Assembly: GCA_001931535.1 (NCBI GenBank)
Contig: CP016211.1
Location: forward strand, 11,640,377-11,704,376
Origin: Minicystis rosea
GTDB lineage: Bacteria; Myxococcota_A; Polyangia; Polyangiales; Polyangiaceae
Direction of reading: 5' to 3'
DNA length: 64,000 bases
Both the position numbers and the translations under genes were made by a program. Positions 54,428-61,686 of the stretch are shown piece by piece; the stretch's first letter is position 1; every line of letters starts with the position of its first letter. The notes under the pieces were generated by a model, which saw only the letters and a program-made list of their open reading frames with translations, was not told the origin of the DNA and made no database searches.

Positions 54428-56350
54428 ATGCAGTCCCGCCTGGCTTCACGGCTTCTTCTTCTCTTGCTGCTCACGATTCTGACGGCCGCCTTCTTCCCCG
54501 CCTGCGGCGCCCGCCCCGACATCATCAACGTCGGCGGCGGTGGATCGGGCGCCTGCGCGCCCACCGGCCAAACCTGCGGTGACGGCGCACTGCCATGCTG
54601 CGGTGATCTGAGCTGCGTCTCCGACGGCGCCGGCTCCCTCTGCAAACCAACCTCGGTTTGCAGCCCCGAAGGCACGGCGTGCACGCTCACCACGGACTGT
54701 TGTGAGCTCGACTGCCTGAACGGCTTCTGCGGTGGTGTCGAGTGCACGCCTCAAGGCCTTGCCTGTCAGGATGCCAGTGAGTGCTGCGACTTCCTCGGAT
54801 GCGTGAACGGCTTTTGCGGCGGCACCCAGTGCAAGCCCGAAGGCCTGTTGTGCAGCGCCGACGCCGATTGCTGCAACCTGCACTGCGCGCCGGGCGGCTT
54901 CTGCGGCAGCACCCAATGCAAGCCGCAGGGCGCGGGCTGCATCGTCGATACCAATTGCTGCAACGGTGATTGCAAGAACGGCGCGTGCGGCGGCACCTGC
55001 GAGCCCGACGGCTTCGTCTGCGCCGTCCCCGGTGATTGCTGCAGCGGCAAGTGCACGAATGGCATCTGCGGCACGGTCGCGTGCCAGCCCATCGGCGGCC
55101 TGTGTTTCCAGGGCGACGAGTGCTGCTCCACCATCTGCCAGAACGGCATCTGCCAATTCCAGGAGTGCCAGGTCGACGGCACCGCGTGCGGCAGCGGGAG
55201 CCAGTGCTGCAGCGGGGTTTGCAGCAACGGTGTTTGCGGCATCAATCAATGTCTCCTCGACGGCGCGACCTGCGTCTCCGCCCTTCAATGCTGCAGCGGC
55301 ACGTGCTCCGGCGGCACCTGCGGCGGTGTCCCCTGCCTGCCCGACGGCTTCGGGTGCAGCAACCCCTCGCCCTGCTGCTCGAACAAATGCAGCTCGGCGC
55401 TCGGCGCCTGCGGCTGCACGCCCGACGGCTTCTTCTGCTCGACGAACGGTGACTGCTGCAACGGCACCTGCTCCAACGGCACCTGCGGCGGCGGCATGTG
55501 CGAGCCCTTCGGCGCGGGCTGCGGCTTCAATGGCCAGTGCTGCTCCAACGCCTGCGATTTGGCGAGCGGGACGTGCGCCAACTGCGTGTCCGACGGCTTC
55601 CCCTGCACCTTCGACATCCAGTGCTGCAACGGCACCTGCAACCAGGAGACGGGCACCTGCGGCTTCGCCATGTGCTCACCCGACGGTTTCACCTGCTTCG
55701 AGGATTTCGAGTGCTGCAACGGCATTTGCAACTTCGAAACCAACACCTGCGGCTTGTGCACGCCCGACGGCGGCTTCTGCACGACGGACACCGAGTGCTG
55801 CGCGGGCTTCTGCGACAGCAAGACCAACACCTGCGGCTTCGCCATGTGCTCGCCCGACGGCTTCGGTTGCGGCCTCCCCTCCGACTGCTGCAGCGGGAAG
55901 TGCGAAGGTGGCCTGTGCGGCTCGAGCCAGTGCAAGCTCGACGGCTTCCCCTGCAGCAAGGCCGAAGAGTGCTGCGACATGGTTTGCGAGAACAACATCT
56001 GCGGCTCCGGCACCTGCCTGCCGCCGGGCTCGAACTGCACGAGCTCCCCGCAGTGCTGCGTGGGTCTCGTGTGCACGGGTGATCACTGCGGCGTCGCGCC
56101 CCCCGACTCCGGCAACTGCCCGCTCGATCCAGGCGGCACCCCGTGCAGCCAATGCATCGTCGGCGCCTGCTGCGACCAGACGGCGACCTGCCTCGCCAAC
56201 ACCCAATGCGCCATGAGCATGGCCTGCTACCAGCGCTGCACCATCTCCGGCACCTCCCCCGCGCAGTGCAAGCAGAGCTGCTGCACCGGCACGAGCTGCA
56301 ACACCTGGGCGACGTGCGTGGCCTCGAGCTGCGCCGCGCAGTGCTTTTAG
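54428..56350 (+). CDS. Lipoprotein with about 18 tandem six-Cys knottin-like repeats
   Basis: 640 residues. A signal peptide with a Leu run (LLLLLLLTILTAAFFPAC) ends at a lipobox Cys. About 18 repeats of 30-34 residues follow (residues roughly 43-560). The consensus is C-x6-C-x5-C-C-x3-C-x4-C, for example CSPDGFGCGLPSDCC followed by SGKCEGGLC. The Cys order C-C-CC-C-C with these spacings is the inhibitor-cystine-knot framework seen in conotoxins and spider toxins. Between the Cys the units are rich in Gly, Asn, Ser and Asp. The last 75 residues form a different Cys-rich domain (about 14 Cys, ending AAQCF). Related Cys-rich lipoproteins are common in Sorangiineae, but their role is unknown. 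A terminator hairpin follows six bases after the stop. Confidence 0.85.
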   Translation: MQSRLASRLLLLLLLTILTAAFFPACGARPDIINVGGGGSGACAPTGQTCGDGALPCCGDLSCVSDGAGSLCKPTSVCSPEGTACTLTTDCCELDCLNGFCGGVECTPQGLACQDASECCDFLGCVNGFCGGTQCKPEGLLCSADADCCNLHCAPGGFCGSTQCKPQGAGCIVDTNCCNGDCKNGACGGTCEPDGFVCAVPGDCCSGKCTNGICGTVACQPIGGLCFQGDECCSTICQNGICQFQECQVDGTACGSGSQCCSGVCSNGVCGINQCLLDGATCVSALQCCSGTCSGGTCGGVPCLPDGFGCSNPSPCCSNKCSSALGACGCTPDGFFCSTNGDCCNGTCSNGTCGGGMCEPFGAGCGFNGQCCSNACDLASGTCANCVSDGFPCTFDIQCCNGTCNQETGTCGFAMCSPDGFTCFEDFECCNGICNFETNTCGLCTPDGGFCTTDTECCAGFCDSKTNTCGFAMCSPDGFGCGLPSDCCSGKCEGGLCGSSQCKLDGFPCSKAEECCDMVCENNICGSGTCLPPGSNCTSSPQCCVGLVCTGDHCGVAPPDSGNCPLDPGGTPCSQCIVGACCDQTATCLANTQCAMSMACYQRCTISGTSPAQCKQSCCTGTSCNTWATCVASSCAAQCF

Positions 56351-56355
56351 GTCCC

Positions 56356-56399
56356 GGGAGAGGGCTCGCGCCCTCTCCCCCAAACGAGCAAAGCTCGTT
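56356..56399 (+). terminator. Double-hairpin terminator after the knottin-repeat gene
   Basis: First hairpin GGGAGAGGGC-TCGC-GCCCTCTCCC (56356-56379, perfect 10-bp stem) begins six bases after the stop codon. The second is AACGAGC-AAA-GCTCGTT (56383-56399). Together they are a probable strong terminator. Confidence 0.7.
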
Positions 56400-56553
56400 C
56401 GGGGCCCCCACACCCCGAACCACCCGAGCCTGCTTGGAGGTCGCGCCGCTTCGGGCCCGGCGTCGACTTTCTTGGTGACGCTTCTGTCCCGGGAGGGGCT
56501 GCCCTCTTCCCCGAACGAGACTGATGTGGTGGTGCGGTCAGGGGCGTGACTGG

Positions 56554-56660
56554 TTGAGCTCAAACGATATCGGCACCTCTGAGGGGGCGAATCGTTTGAG
56601 CTCAAACGATATGAACGGCATCGCTTGGAGGGGGCGCGAATCGTTTGAGCTTCAAACGAT
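56554..56660. repeat. Three copies of a 20-bp palindrome at 49-bp spacing
   Basis: The middle copy, ATCGTTTGAGCTCAAACGAT (56591-56610), is a perfect palindrome. The right copy (56640-56660) is the same with one extra T at the centre. The left copy keeps only TTGAGCTCAAACGATAT (56554-56570). The two full copies start 49 bp apart and the left one fits the same register; both full copies are preceded by a GGGGGCG(CG)A stretch. Probably a dispersed or tandem repeat family. Confidence 0.75.
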
Positions 56661-56684
56661 GTTGGTAGCCTCTTTCCGTGCGGG

Positions 56685-57641
56685 TCAGCGGCTTTGGGGG
56701 GTGCCGTCGTGGCCGAGCTCGCGGAGGCGTTCGAGGTTGGCGATGACTTTGTGATCGTCGGGGCGGAGGGTGGCGGCGCGGGCGAAGGCGTCGTAGGCGG
56801 CGTCGTAGTCCTTCACGAGGAGGGCTTCGATGCCGGCGTCGAAGGCGGCTTCGAAGGCGGCGGTGGCGGGATCGGGGGGCGCGAGCTCCACTGCGGAGGG
56901 CAAGGTGGGGGCGGGGGCGCGGGGCCGGGGTGTTCCGACTTCGAGGTGCTCGAAATCGGCGGCGCTCGGGGCGCGCACGGAGGCCTCGTCGAGCTCGCGG
57001 GCGGCGTCGAGCAGCATCTGTTCCCAGCCGTCGTCGATGGTGCGTGGGCCGGGCGCGTCGCGCAGGGCGCGCGCGCGGACGGTGGCGCCGGACATGAACG
57101 CGAGCCGGCGAAAGGCGTCGCGCCCCGTGCCGCGGCCGTCGATCGCCGTCCACAAGGTCCCGTCGTGCACGACGATGCGGCCGTGATCGCTCGCCGTCTC
57201 GATCTCGATCACCACCGAGCGATGCCCGAGGCAGGCGAGCTGGAGATAATCGGCGGGAGCGAACGGCGCTTCGTCCTCCGCCGCGCCGGCGAGCCGGCGC
57301 TCGATGATGGCGCGCAGCTCGTCGAGGCGCACCGGCTTCTCGCGCACCTCGACCAACGCGTGCCTCGGGATCTGGGCCGCGTAGGCCTTGAGGTAGGCCG
57401 ACACGAAGAGCACCGGCACCCGCAGCGCGCGCCGCTCCAGCTCACCGAGCAGCGTGATGCCGGGTCGATCGGGGAGATCGATGTCCGAGATGATCATCTG
57501 CGGCGGCTCGTGATCGATGCTGGCGAGCGCCGCGTGGAGCGTGGCCGCCTCGCTCACGGTGATCCCCGGCATCTTGGCGATGCCACGGGCCATCGCGGAC
57601 CGCAGCACCGCCTCGTCCTCGATGATGAGCACGCGCGCCAT
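56685..57641 (-). CDS. Response regulator with receiver, DUF4388/PATAN-like and TPR-like regions
   Basis: 318 residues. Residues 1-120 are a receiver domain: acidic pair Glu8-Asp9, phospho-acceptor Asp53 (MIISDIDLPDRPG), Ser/Thr switch FVSAYLKAY, Lys in VREKPVRLDEL. Residues about 125-205 (YLQLACLGHRSVVIEIETAS, then GRIVVHDGTLWTAIDGRGTG and AFRRLAFMSGATV) match the DUF4388/PATAN effector domain common in myxobacterial regulators. The last 50 residues (AGIEALLVKDYDAAYDAFARAATLRPDD) form a TPR-like pair. There is no DNA-binding domain, so output is probably through protein contacts. Its ATG lies six bases after the stop of the diiron-type protein gene, at the end of a four-gene operon. Confidence 0.9.
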   Translation of the reverse strand: MARVLIIEDEAVLRSAMARGIAKMPGITVSEAATLHAALASIDHEPPQMIISDIDLPDRPGITLLGELERRALRVPVLFVSAYLKAYAAQIPRHALVEVREKPVRLDELRAIIERRLAGAAEDEAPFAPADYLQLACLGHRSVVIEIETASDHGRIVVHDGTLWTAIDGRGTGRDAFRRLAFMSGATVRARALRDAPGPRTIDDGWEQMLLDAARELDEASVRAPSAADFEHLEVGTPRPRAPAPTLPSAVELAPPDPATAAFEAAFDAGIEALLVKDYDAAYDAFARAATLRPDDHKVIANLERLRELGHDGTPQSR

Positions 57642-57647
57642 GGCCGC

Positions 57648-58409
57648 TCACTCCATCTCGGGTGCGCGGAAGAGGTCGAGCATCAGATCGATCCCGCACT
57701 CGAGCCCCTCGCAGAAGTCGAGGAAGCGCGAGACCATCTCGCGCCCGCGGAACAAGGCGCCGTGTTGGGGCGCGATGATCTCGATGTCGAGCTGCCGCAC
57801 CATCCGCACCCAAGCCGAGAGGACCTTGTTCGAGGCCATGTAACGGCGATGGAAGCCGAGCATGTACGGGATGTGCGCGTCGAAGTCGGTCACCTCGCGA
57901 TAGCCCATCTCCAGCGAGGCGCCGAGGTCGCCGCTGTAGAGGATCTTGCTCGTCGGATCGTAGAGGTGGAAGTTGCCGCACGAGTGGAGGAAGTGCGCTG
58001 GCAGAGCGTAGAGCTTCGCGCCCCCGAGATCGAACGTCATGCCCGCGTCGGGGATGCCGTGCAGTCGATTGGCCACCAGCGCGTCGACCCCGAAGTGCGG
58101 GATGAAGCGAATCCACAGCTCGGACGACCACGCGGTCGCGTCGGTGGTCATGAGCCAGCCGTTGACGGCCGCGACGATGTCCGGATCCTGATGCGACAGG
58201 AAGATGTGCTCGAGCGTGCCGCCCGCGAGGACGCTCGTCGTCTCGCCGAGCACCTTGCTGTAGACCTTGTGTCCGCCGGGATCGAGGATCATCCCCGTCC
58301 GATTGTGGATGACGAGGTGCTGATTCGCCTGCACCGCGCCTCCGGTGCTGAAGTCGTCGAGGAGCACGTTCTTGTGCGTGCCGTCATCGAAGAGGACGAT
58401 GGGTGCCAT
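57648..58409 (-). CDS. Metallo-beta-lactamase-fold diiron sensor protein (ODP-like)
   Basis: 253 residues with the fold of the lactamase domain of flavodiiron proteins. The metal motif reads IFLSHQDPDIVAAV: HQDPD replaces the HxExDH of true flavodiiron enzymes, as in oxygen-binding diiron proteins of chemotaxis systems. Further ligands are in ALPAHFLHSCGNFHLYD (His), ILYSGDLGASLEMG (Asp) and IEIIAPQHGALFRG (His). There is no flavodoxin domain, so it is unlikely to reduce O2 or NO by itself; sensing is more likely. It starts nine bases after the Roadblock gene and six bases before the response regulator gene, so it may supply the signal for this two-component system. Confidence 0.88.
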   Translation of the reverse strand: MAPIVLFDDGTHKNVLLDDFSTGGAVQANQHLVIHNRTGMILDPGGHKVYSKVLGETTSVLAGGTLEHIFLSHQDPDIVAAVNGWLMTTDATAWSSELWIRFIPHFGVDALVANRLHGIPDAGMTFDLGGAKLYALPAHFLHSCGNFHLYDPTSKILYSGDLGASLEMGYREVTDFDAHIPYMLGFHRRYMASNKVLSAWVRMVRQLDIEIIAPQHGALFRGREMVSRFLDFCEGLECGIDLMLDLFRAPEME

Positions 58410-58418
58410 GCTCGCTCC

Positions 58419-58784
58419 TCAGAGGATCTCGCGGATCGAAGTGACCGCGTGCTCGAGGTCGTAGAAGACGAGCCCGAGCTTCGCGTTGTTGGTCGTGAGC
58501 GCGAGCAGCAGCGTGCCGGTGCTCGCGCGGGTCATGACGACGTAGCCTTCGTCGCCGCGGATCAGCACCTGTTGCAGCGCGCCGCGCGCGAGCTCGCCGG
58601 CGGCGCGCTCGCCGAGCGCGAGCAGCGTGGCCGCCATGCCGGCGACGCGCGTCTCTTGGATGTGCAAAGGCAGCGCGCTCGCGATCACCAAGCCGTCCTC
58701 GGAGATGAGCGCGCAGGCCTCGAGCTCGGGGGAGCCGGACTGGAGGGATCGGAGGACGCGATTCAACTGCTCGACGCGGGTCAT
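58419..58784 (-). CDS. Roadblock/LC7-domain protein (MglB-like)
   Basis: 121 residues forming one Roadblock/LC7 domain: RVEQLNRVLRSLQSGSPELE, ACALISEDGLVIASALP, VAGMAATLLALGERAAGELA, and LLALTTNNAKLGLVFYDLE. Relatives such as MglB are GTPase-activating partners of small Ras-like GTPases and act in polarity, motility or signalling. No GTPase gene (mglA-like) is present in the window. It sits between a soluble histidine kinase and a diiron-type sensor, with gaps of 30 and nine bases, so it probably works in that pathway. Length is normal for the family. Confidence 0.92.
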   Translation of the reverse strand: MTRVEQLNRVLRSLQSGSPELEACALISEDGLVIASALPLHIQETRVAGMAATLLALGERAAGELARGALQQVLIRGDEGYVVMTRASTGTLLLALTTNNAKLGLVFYDLEHAVTSIREIL

Positions 58785-58814
58785 GTCTTCTCCTGCTTCC
58801 GTCGTGGCGACGGC

Positions 58815-59612
58815 TTAGGGGCGGACGCCTGATTCAGCCGGTGTTTCGAGGGGAACGCGCAACGTGACGCGCGTGCCTCGCCCCGGCAGAGACGTGATAT
58901 CCATGTCCCCCCCAGCCTCCGTGACGGCGCGCTCGCAGAACGAGAGGCCGATCCCCGTTCCGCGCGGCTTCGTCGTGAAGAACAGCGCGCGGCAACGGGC
59001 CAAGACCTCTCGGGTCATGCCCACGCCGGTGTCCGCGACCGTCAAGACGAACGCCCGCCCGTCCTCCGTGACGCGCGCGGTGAGCTCCACCGAGCCGCCG
59101 CTCGGACAAGCCTGAATGGCGTTGGTGAAGAGGTTGTAGACCAGCGCGCACGCGACCGACGTGGAGAGCGGGAGCAGCGGCATGTCGGGCACCGAGCAGC
59201 GCGCGGTGATGCCGAGCGACGCGGCTCGGGTCGAGAGCACCGCGCACGCTTCGCGGATGGCGTGATCCACCGCCTGGTGATGCCTGCTCCGGAGCTCGCG
59301 CCCGACGGCGCCGATCCCATCGAGCGTCAGCTTCATCCGCCGCGCCTCGTGCAGGATCGCGTAGGCGCTGGCGCGCACGTTCTCGTCGTCGGTCTCTTCC
59401 ACGAGCAGCTCCGCGGTCGCGGCGATCGCGGAGAGCGGGTTCTTCACCTCGTGCAAGATCGAGGGCAGCACCTCGTGCACGGTCGCGATCTGGAGGAGAC
59501 GATCGCGCTCCTCCCGCAGGCGCTCGACCTCGCTCGTGTCGGGCCCGGCGATCTCGTCGTCGGCGTCGCCGGAGACCGGGCCTTTCGGCATGATGCTGGG
59601 AGCGCGTTCCAT
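58815..59612 (-). CDS. Soluble histidine kinase
   Basis: 265 residues without membrane helices. A short coiled N-terminus (EVERLREERDRLLQIATVHE) leads into the H-box VLPSILHEVKNPLSAIAATA with His54. HATPase boxes: LVYNLFTNAIQACP (N), VADTGVGMTREVLA (G1), and FTTKPRGTGIGLSFCERAV (F/G2). This is the NtrB-like HisKA/HATPase type. It has no sensor domain of its own, so input probably comes from the diiron-type protein encoded two genes downstream. First gene of a four-gene operon ending with a response regulator. The ATG at 59612 is preferred over ATG 59591; upstream sequence does not look coding. Confidence 0.9.
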   Translation of the reverse strand: MERAPSIMPKGPVSGDADDEIAGPDTSEVERLREERDRLLQIATVHEVLPSILHEVKNPLSAIAATAELLVEETDDENVRASAYAILHEARRMKLTLDGIGAVGRELRSRHHQAVDHAIREACAVLSTRAASLGITARCSVPDMPLLPLSTSVACALVYNLFTNAIQACPSGGSVELTARVTEDGRAFVLTVADTGVGMTREVLARCRALFFTTKPRGTGIGLSFCERAVTEAGGDMDITSLPGRGTRVTLRVPLETPAESGVRP

Positions 59613-60002
59613 TCGCGGTGCGCTCCAAGCAAGGACGATACCCGTGCGCCCCGAGCAGACTCGCGCGCGGCGCGCATCGACGTACGTGCAAGCCGTGCAG
59701 CGCGACGCAGATGTTGCGTATCGCGTGTCCGCGCCGTCTTCGTGCGCACGCCCGCGTCGTTCGTGCCGCGCACTCGCGCGCACCCTTCATCTTGCAGGCT
59801 GCGACGTCGCACCCGAAGACGGCATCCATCGGTCATGTCGCCGCTCGAGCTTTGTGCTGCCTGCGCGGGCGCGCTGGTGATGCCGATCGTTCTATCGCTC
59901 GTGATCCGTCGCTGCCGCTGCCCCGACGGCGTGCGGCCCCCGCGCGTCTTTTGATTCACACGACGGGGACACGCGTATGTGGTGTGCGAGCGCGCGCCGC
60001 CG
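59613..60002. other. Intergenic region upstream of the signalling operon
   Basis: 390 bases containing the promoter region of the kinase-Roadblock-diiron-regulator operon. One small open frame (59835-59954, plus strand) is listed separately. No strong hairpins or repeats were seen. Confidence 0.4.
59835..59954 (+). CDS. Possible small membrane peptide
   Basis: A 39-codon frame encoding one hydrophobic segment (CAACAGALVMPIVLSLVI) followed by an Arg/Cys tail (RRCRCPDGVRPPRVF). Single-helix composition with positive residues after the helix is protein-like, but there is no clear ribosome-binding site and the gene is too short for certainty. Confidence 0.25.
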   Translation: MSPLELCAACAGALVMPIVLSLVIRRCRCPDGVRPPRVF

Positions 60003-60650
60003 TCACGTCTTCGATCGTTCGGTGCGCGCGCGCAGGCCGGTGAGGATGAGATCGAGGCCCATCTCGAACTCTTCTTCGACGTCGTGGTGATCGAGCTCGG
60101 CGAGGACCGCGGTGAGATGGGGAAAACCCTCCGCCGAGAGCGCGCCGTAGCGCGGCTCGGCCGGCTCGCCGGAGAGGACCGGCCCGACCTCGGCGAGCGC
60201 GTGCCCGACCACGAAGGTCACCACCACTTGAAACGCGCTCACGCTCTCCCGCGCCGACAGACCGGCGCCGCGGAGCACCGCGAGCGCCGTTTCCACGTGG
60301 CGCAGCGACGCTTCGGTGACGGCGGGGCGCGATCCGAAGATGGGCAGCGCCTGTGGATGCGCGAGCAGCACGCGGCGAAAGGCGCGCGCCATGCCGCGCA
60401 GGGTCTCGACGAAATCCCGCCCGCGTCGCGGCGGCGGCATCTCCCCGAGGATGGCCTCGTGCACCCCGTCGAGCAGCGCGGCCTTGCTGGGCACGTGGTT
60501 GTAGAGCGACATCGCCTCCACGCCGAGCTCCGCGCCGAGGCGCCGCATGGAGAGCGCGTCGAGCCCCTCGCGATCGACGAGCGCGAGCGCCGCCGCGAGC
60601 ACGCGTTCCCGAGAGAGCGAAGCACGCTGAGATGCCGACCTTGACGCCAT
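60003..60650 (-). CDS. TetR/AcrR-family transcriptional repressor
   Basis: 215 residues. The N-terminal helix-turn-helix is SRERVLAAALALVDREGLDA then LSMRRLGAELGVEAMSLYNHV, typical of TetR proteins; MRRLGAELGVEAMSLYNHV is the usual recognition segment of the tetracycline-repressor branch. The C-terminal part (AFRRVLLAHPQALPIFGSRP and VVVTFVVGHALAEVG) fits the TetR_C-type ligand-binding domain. The gene is divergent from an M28 peptidase gene; a perfect inverted repeat lies in the 51-base gap, so it probably represses the peptidase gene and itself. The inducer is unknown. Confidence 0.92.
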   Translation of the reverse strand: MASRSASQRASLSRERVLAAALALVDREGLDALSMRRLGAELGVEAMSLYNHVPSKAALLDGVHEAILGEMPPPRRGRDFVETLRGMARAFRRVLLAHPQALPIFGSRPAVTEASLRHVETALAVLRGAGLSARESVSAFQVVVTFVVGHALAEVGPVLSGEPAEPRYGALSAEGFPHLTAVLAELDHHDVEEEFEMGLDLILTGLRARTERSKT

Positions 60651-60685
60651 AAGGACTTACACCATAAGCTTACGGTGTAAGTCAA
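60641..60685. promoter_or_regulatory. Shared operator/promoter of the TetR and M28 peptidase genes
   Basis: Perfect 10-bp arms GACTTACACC (60654-60663) and GGTGTAAGTC (60674-60683) with a 10-base spacer ATAAGCTTAC. On the plus strand TTGACG (60641-60646) and CATAAG (60663-60668) are spaced 16 bases, a plausible sigma-70-type promoter whose -10 lies inside the operator. On the minus strand a TTGACT element is at 60685-60680. Layout is typical of TetR autoregulation. Confidence 0.75.
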
Positions 60686-60701
60686 AGACGGGAGGTGAGC
60701 C

Positions 60702-61583
60702 ATGATGATTGTGGAGGCCAAGGGGGAGCGGCCGGCTGCGCCCGCGCAGATCGACGAGCAGGAGCTGCGGGACACGGTGAGCCTTCTCTCGGTGCGCCGG
60801 CATCGCTTCGCGCAGGCGGCGGAGAATCGGCGCGTCGGCGAGCGGATTGCCATGCTCCTTGCGGACCTCGGTTATCGGGTCTCGTTCCAAGGGCAGCACC
60901 GCAACGTGGTGGCGACGCCGCCCGACGCGGCCGGTCGATCTCTCACCTTGGTGTGCGCGCATTACGACAGCGTCCCCGGCACGCCCGGCGCCGACGACAA
61001 CGCGAGCGGCGTGGCGGGCCTCCTCGCCGCCGCGCGCGCCCTCGCCGGGCGCGGCGCTGCCGTGGGCTTCGTGGCCTTCAACGGCGAAGAGGACGGGATG
61101 ATCGGCAGCGCCGATTTCGTCACCGCTCTCCGCGAGCAAGGGGCCCACACCGTGCGCGCCGCGCACGTGCTCGAGATGATCGGCTTCACCGCGCATCGTC
61201 GCGGATCGCAGCGCTCCCCCATCAACGTGCCCTTGTCGCTCCCCGACGTGGGCGACTTCATCGGCTTGCTCGGCAACGCCGCGAGCAACGCGCTCGTCGA
61301 CACCGCGGTCCGCGTGGCGTCCCGCGCGGTGCCCGATCTCCGCGTCATCGGCCTCAAGACCTACTTCGGCATCGATCGCTTCCTGCCCGTGCTCCACCGC
61401 AGCGATCACGCGCCCTTCTGGCAAGCCGGTATTCCTGCAGTGCTGTGGACCGATACGGCCGAGTTTCGCAATCCGCACTATCACGCGTCCACGGATCTGC
61501 CCGCGACGCTCGATTACGCGTTCATGCGGCGCGTGACGGAGCTCGTGGTCGCCGCGGCTTCCGAGAAGACGACGTCGGTTTGA
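60702..61583 (+). CDS. M28 family metallopeptidase (aminopeptidase-like)
   Basis: 293 residues. GGGAGGTGAGCC-ATG fixes the start. The two-zinc site is complete: His87 and Asp89 in VCAHYDSVPGTPGADDNASG (Asp98 bridging), Glu129-Glu130 in AFNGEEDGMIGS, and later VLEMIGF, RSDHAPFWQAGIPAVLWTD and NPHYHASTDLP (final His). No signal peptide, so it is cytoplasmic. Family members cleave N-terminal residues or small peptide bonds; specificity unknown. Under probable control of the divergent TetR protein, which suggests a ligand-induced role such as breakdown of a peptide-like compound. Confidence 0.9.
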   Translation: MMIVEAKGERPAAPAQIDEQELRDTVSLLSVRRHRFAQAAENRRVGERIAMLLADLGYRVSFQGQHRNVVATPPDAAGRSLTLVCAHYDSVPGTPGADDNASGVAGLLAAARALAGRGAAVGFVAFNGEEDGMIGSADFVTALREQGAHTVRAAHVLEMIGFTAHRRGSQRSPINVPLSLPDVGDFIGLLGNAASNALVDTAVRVASRAVPDLRVIGLKTYFGIDRFLPVLHRSDHAPFWQAGIPAVLWTDTAEFRNPHYHASTDLPATLDYAFMRRVTELVVAAASEKTTSV

Positions 61584-61686
61584 AACCATGTTGGGGAGGT
61601 GATCGACTCTCCCCGGTATCCATGGTTGTCCACGGCTGTCCGCGCGGCGCTGTCTTTCCGTCGGCCGAGGGGTAAAGTCCCAATCG

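Larger units (their letters stand above)
56351..56684. other. Intergenic region with terminator hairpins and palindromes
   Basis: 334 bases between the ends of two convergent genes. It holds the terminator at 56356-56399 and the palindromic array at 56554-56660. Open frames here are made of the palindromes and are not credible genes. Confidence 0.55.

Noticed and set aside
54450..56340. CRISPR-like or simple tandem repeat array
   Set aside because: The periodicity is about 96 bases with codon-level variation and comes from the Cys-rich coding repeats; there are no identical repeats with unique spacers.
56524..56754. Small plus-strand open frame with repeated SSND phrases
   Set aside because: The phrases come from the DNA palindromes and their register; no start signal and no protein-like conservation.
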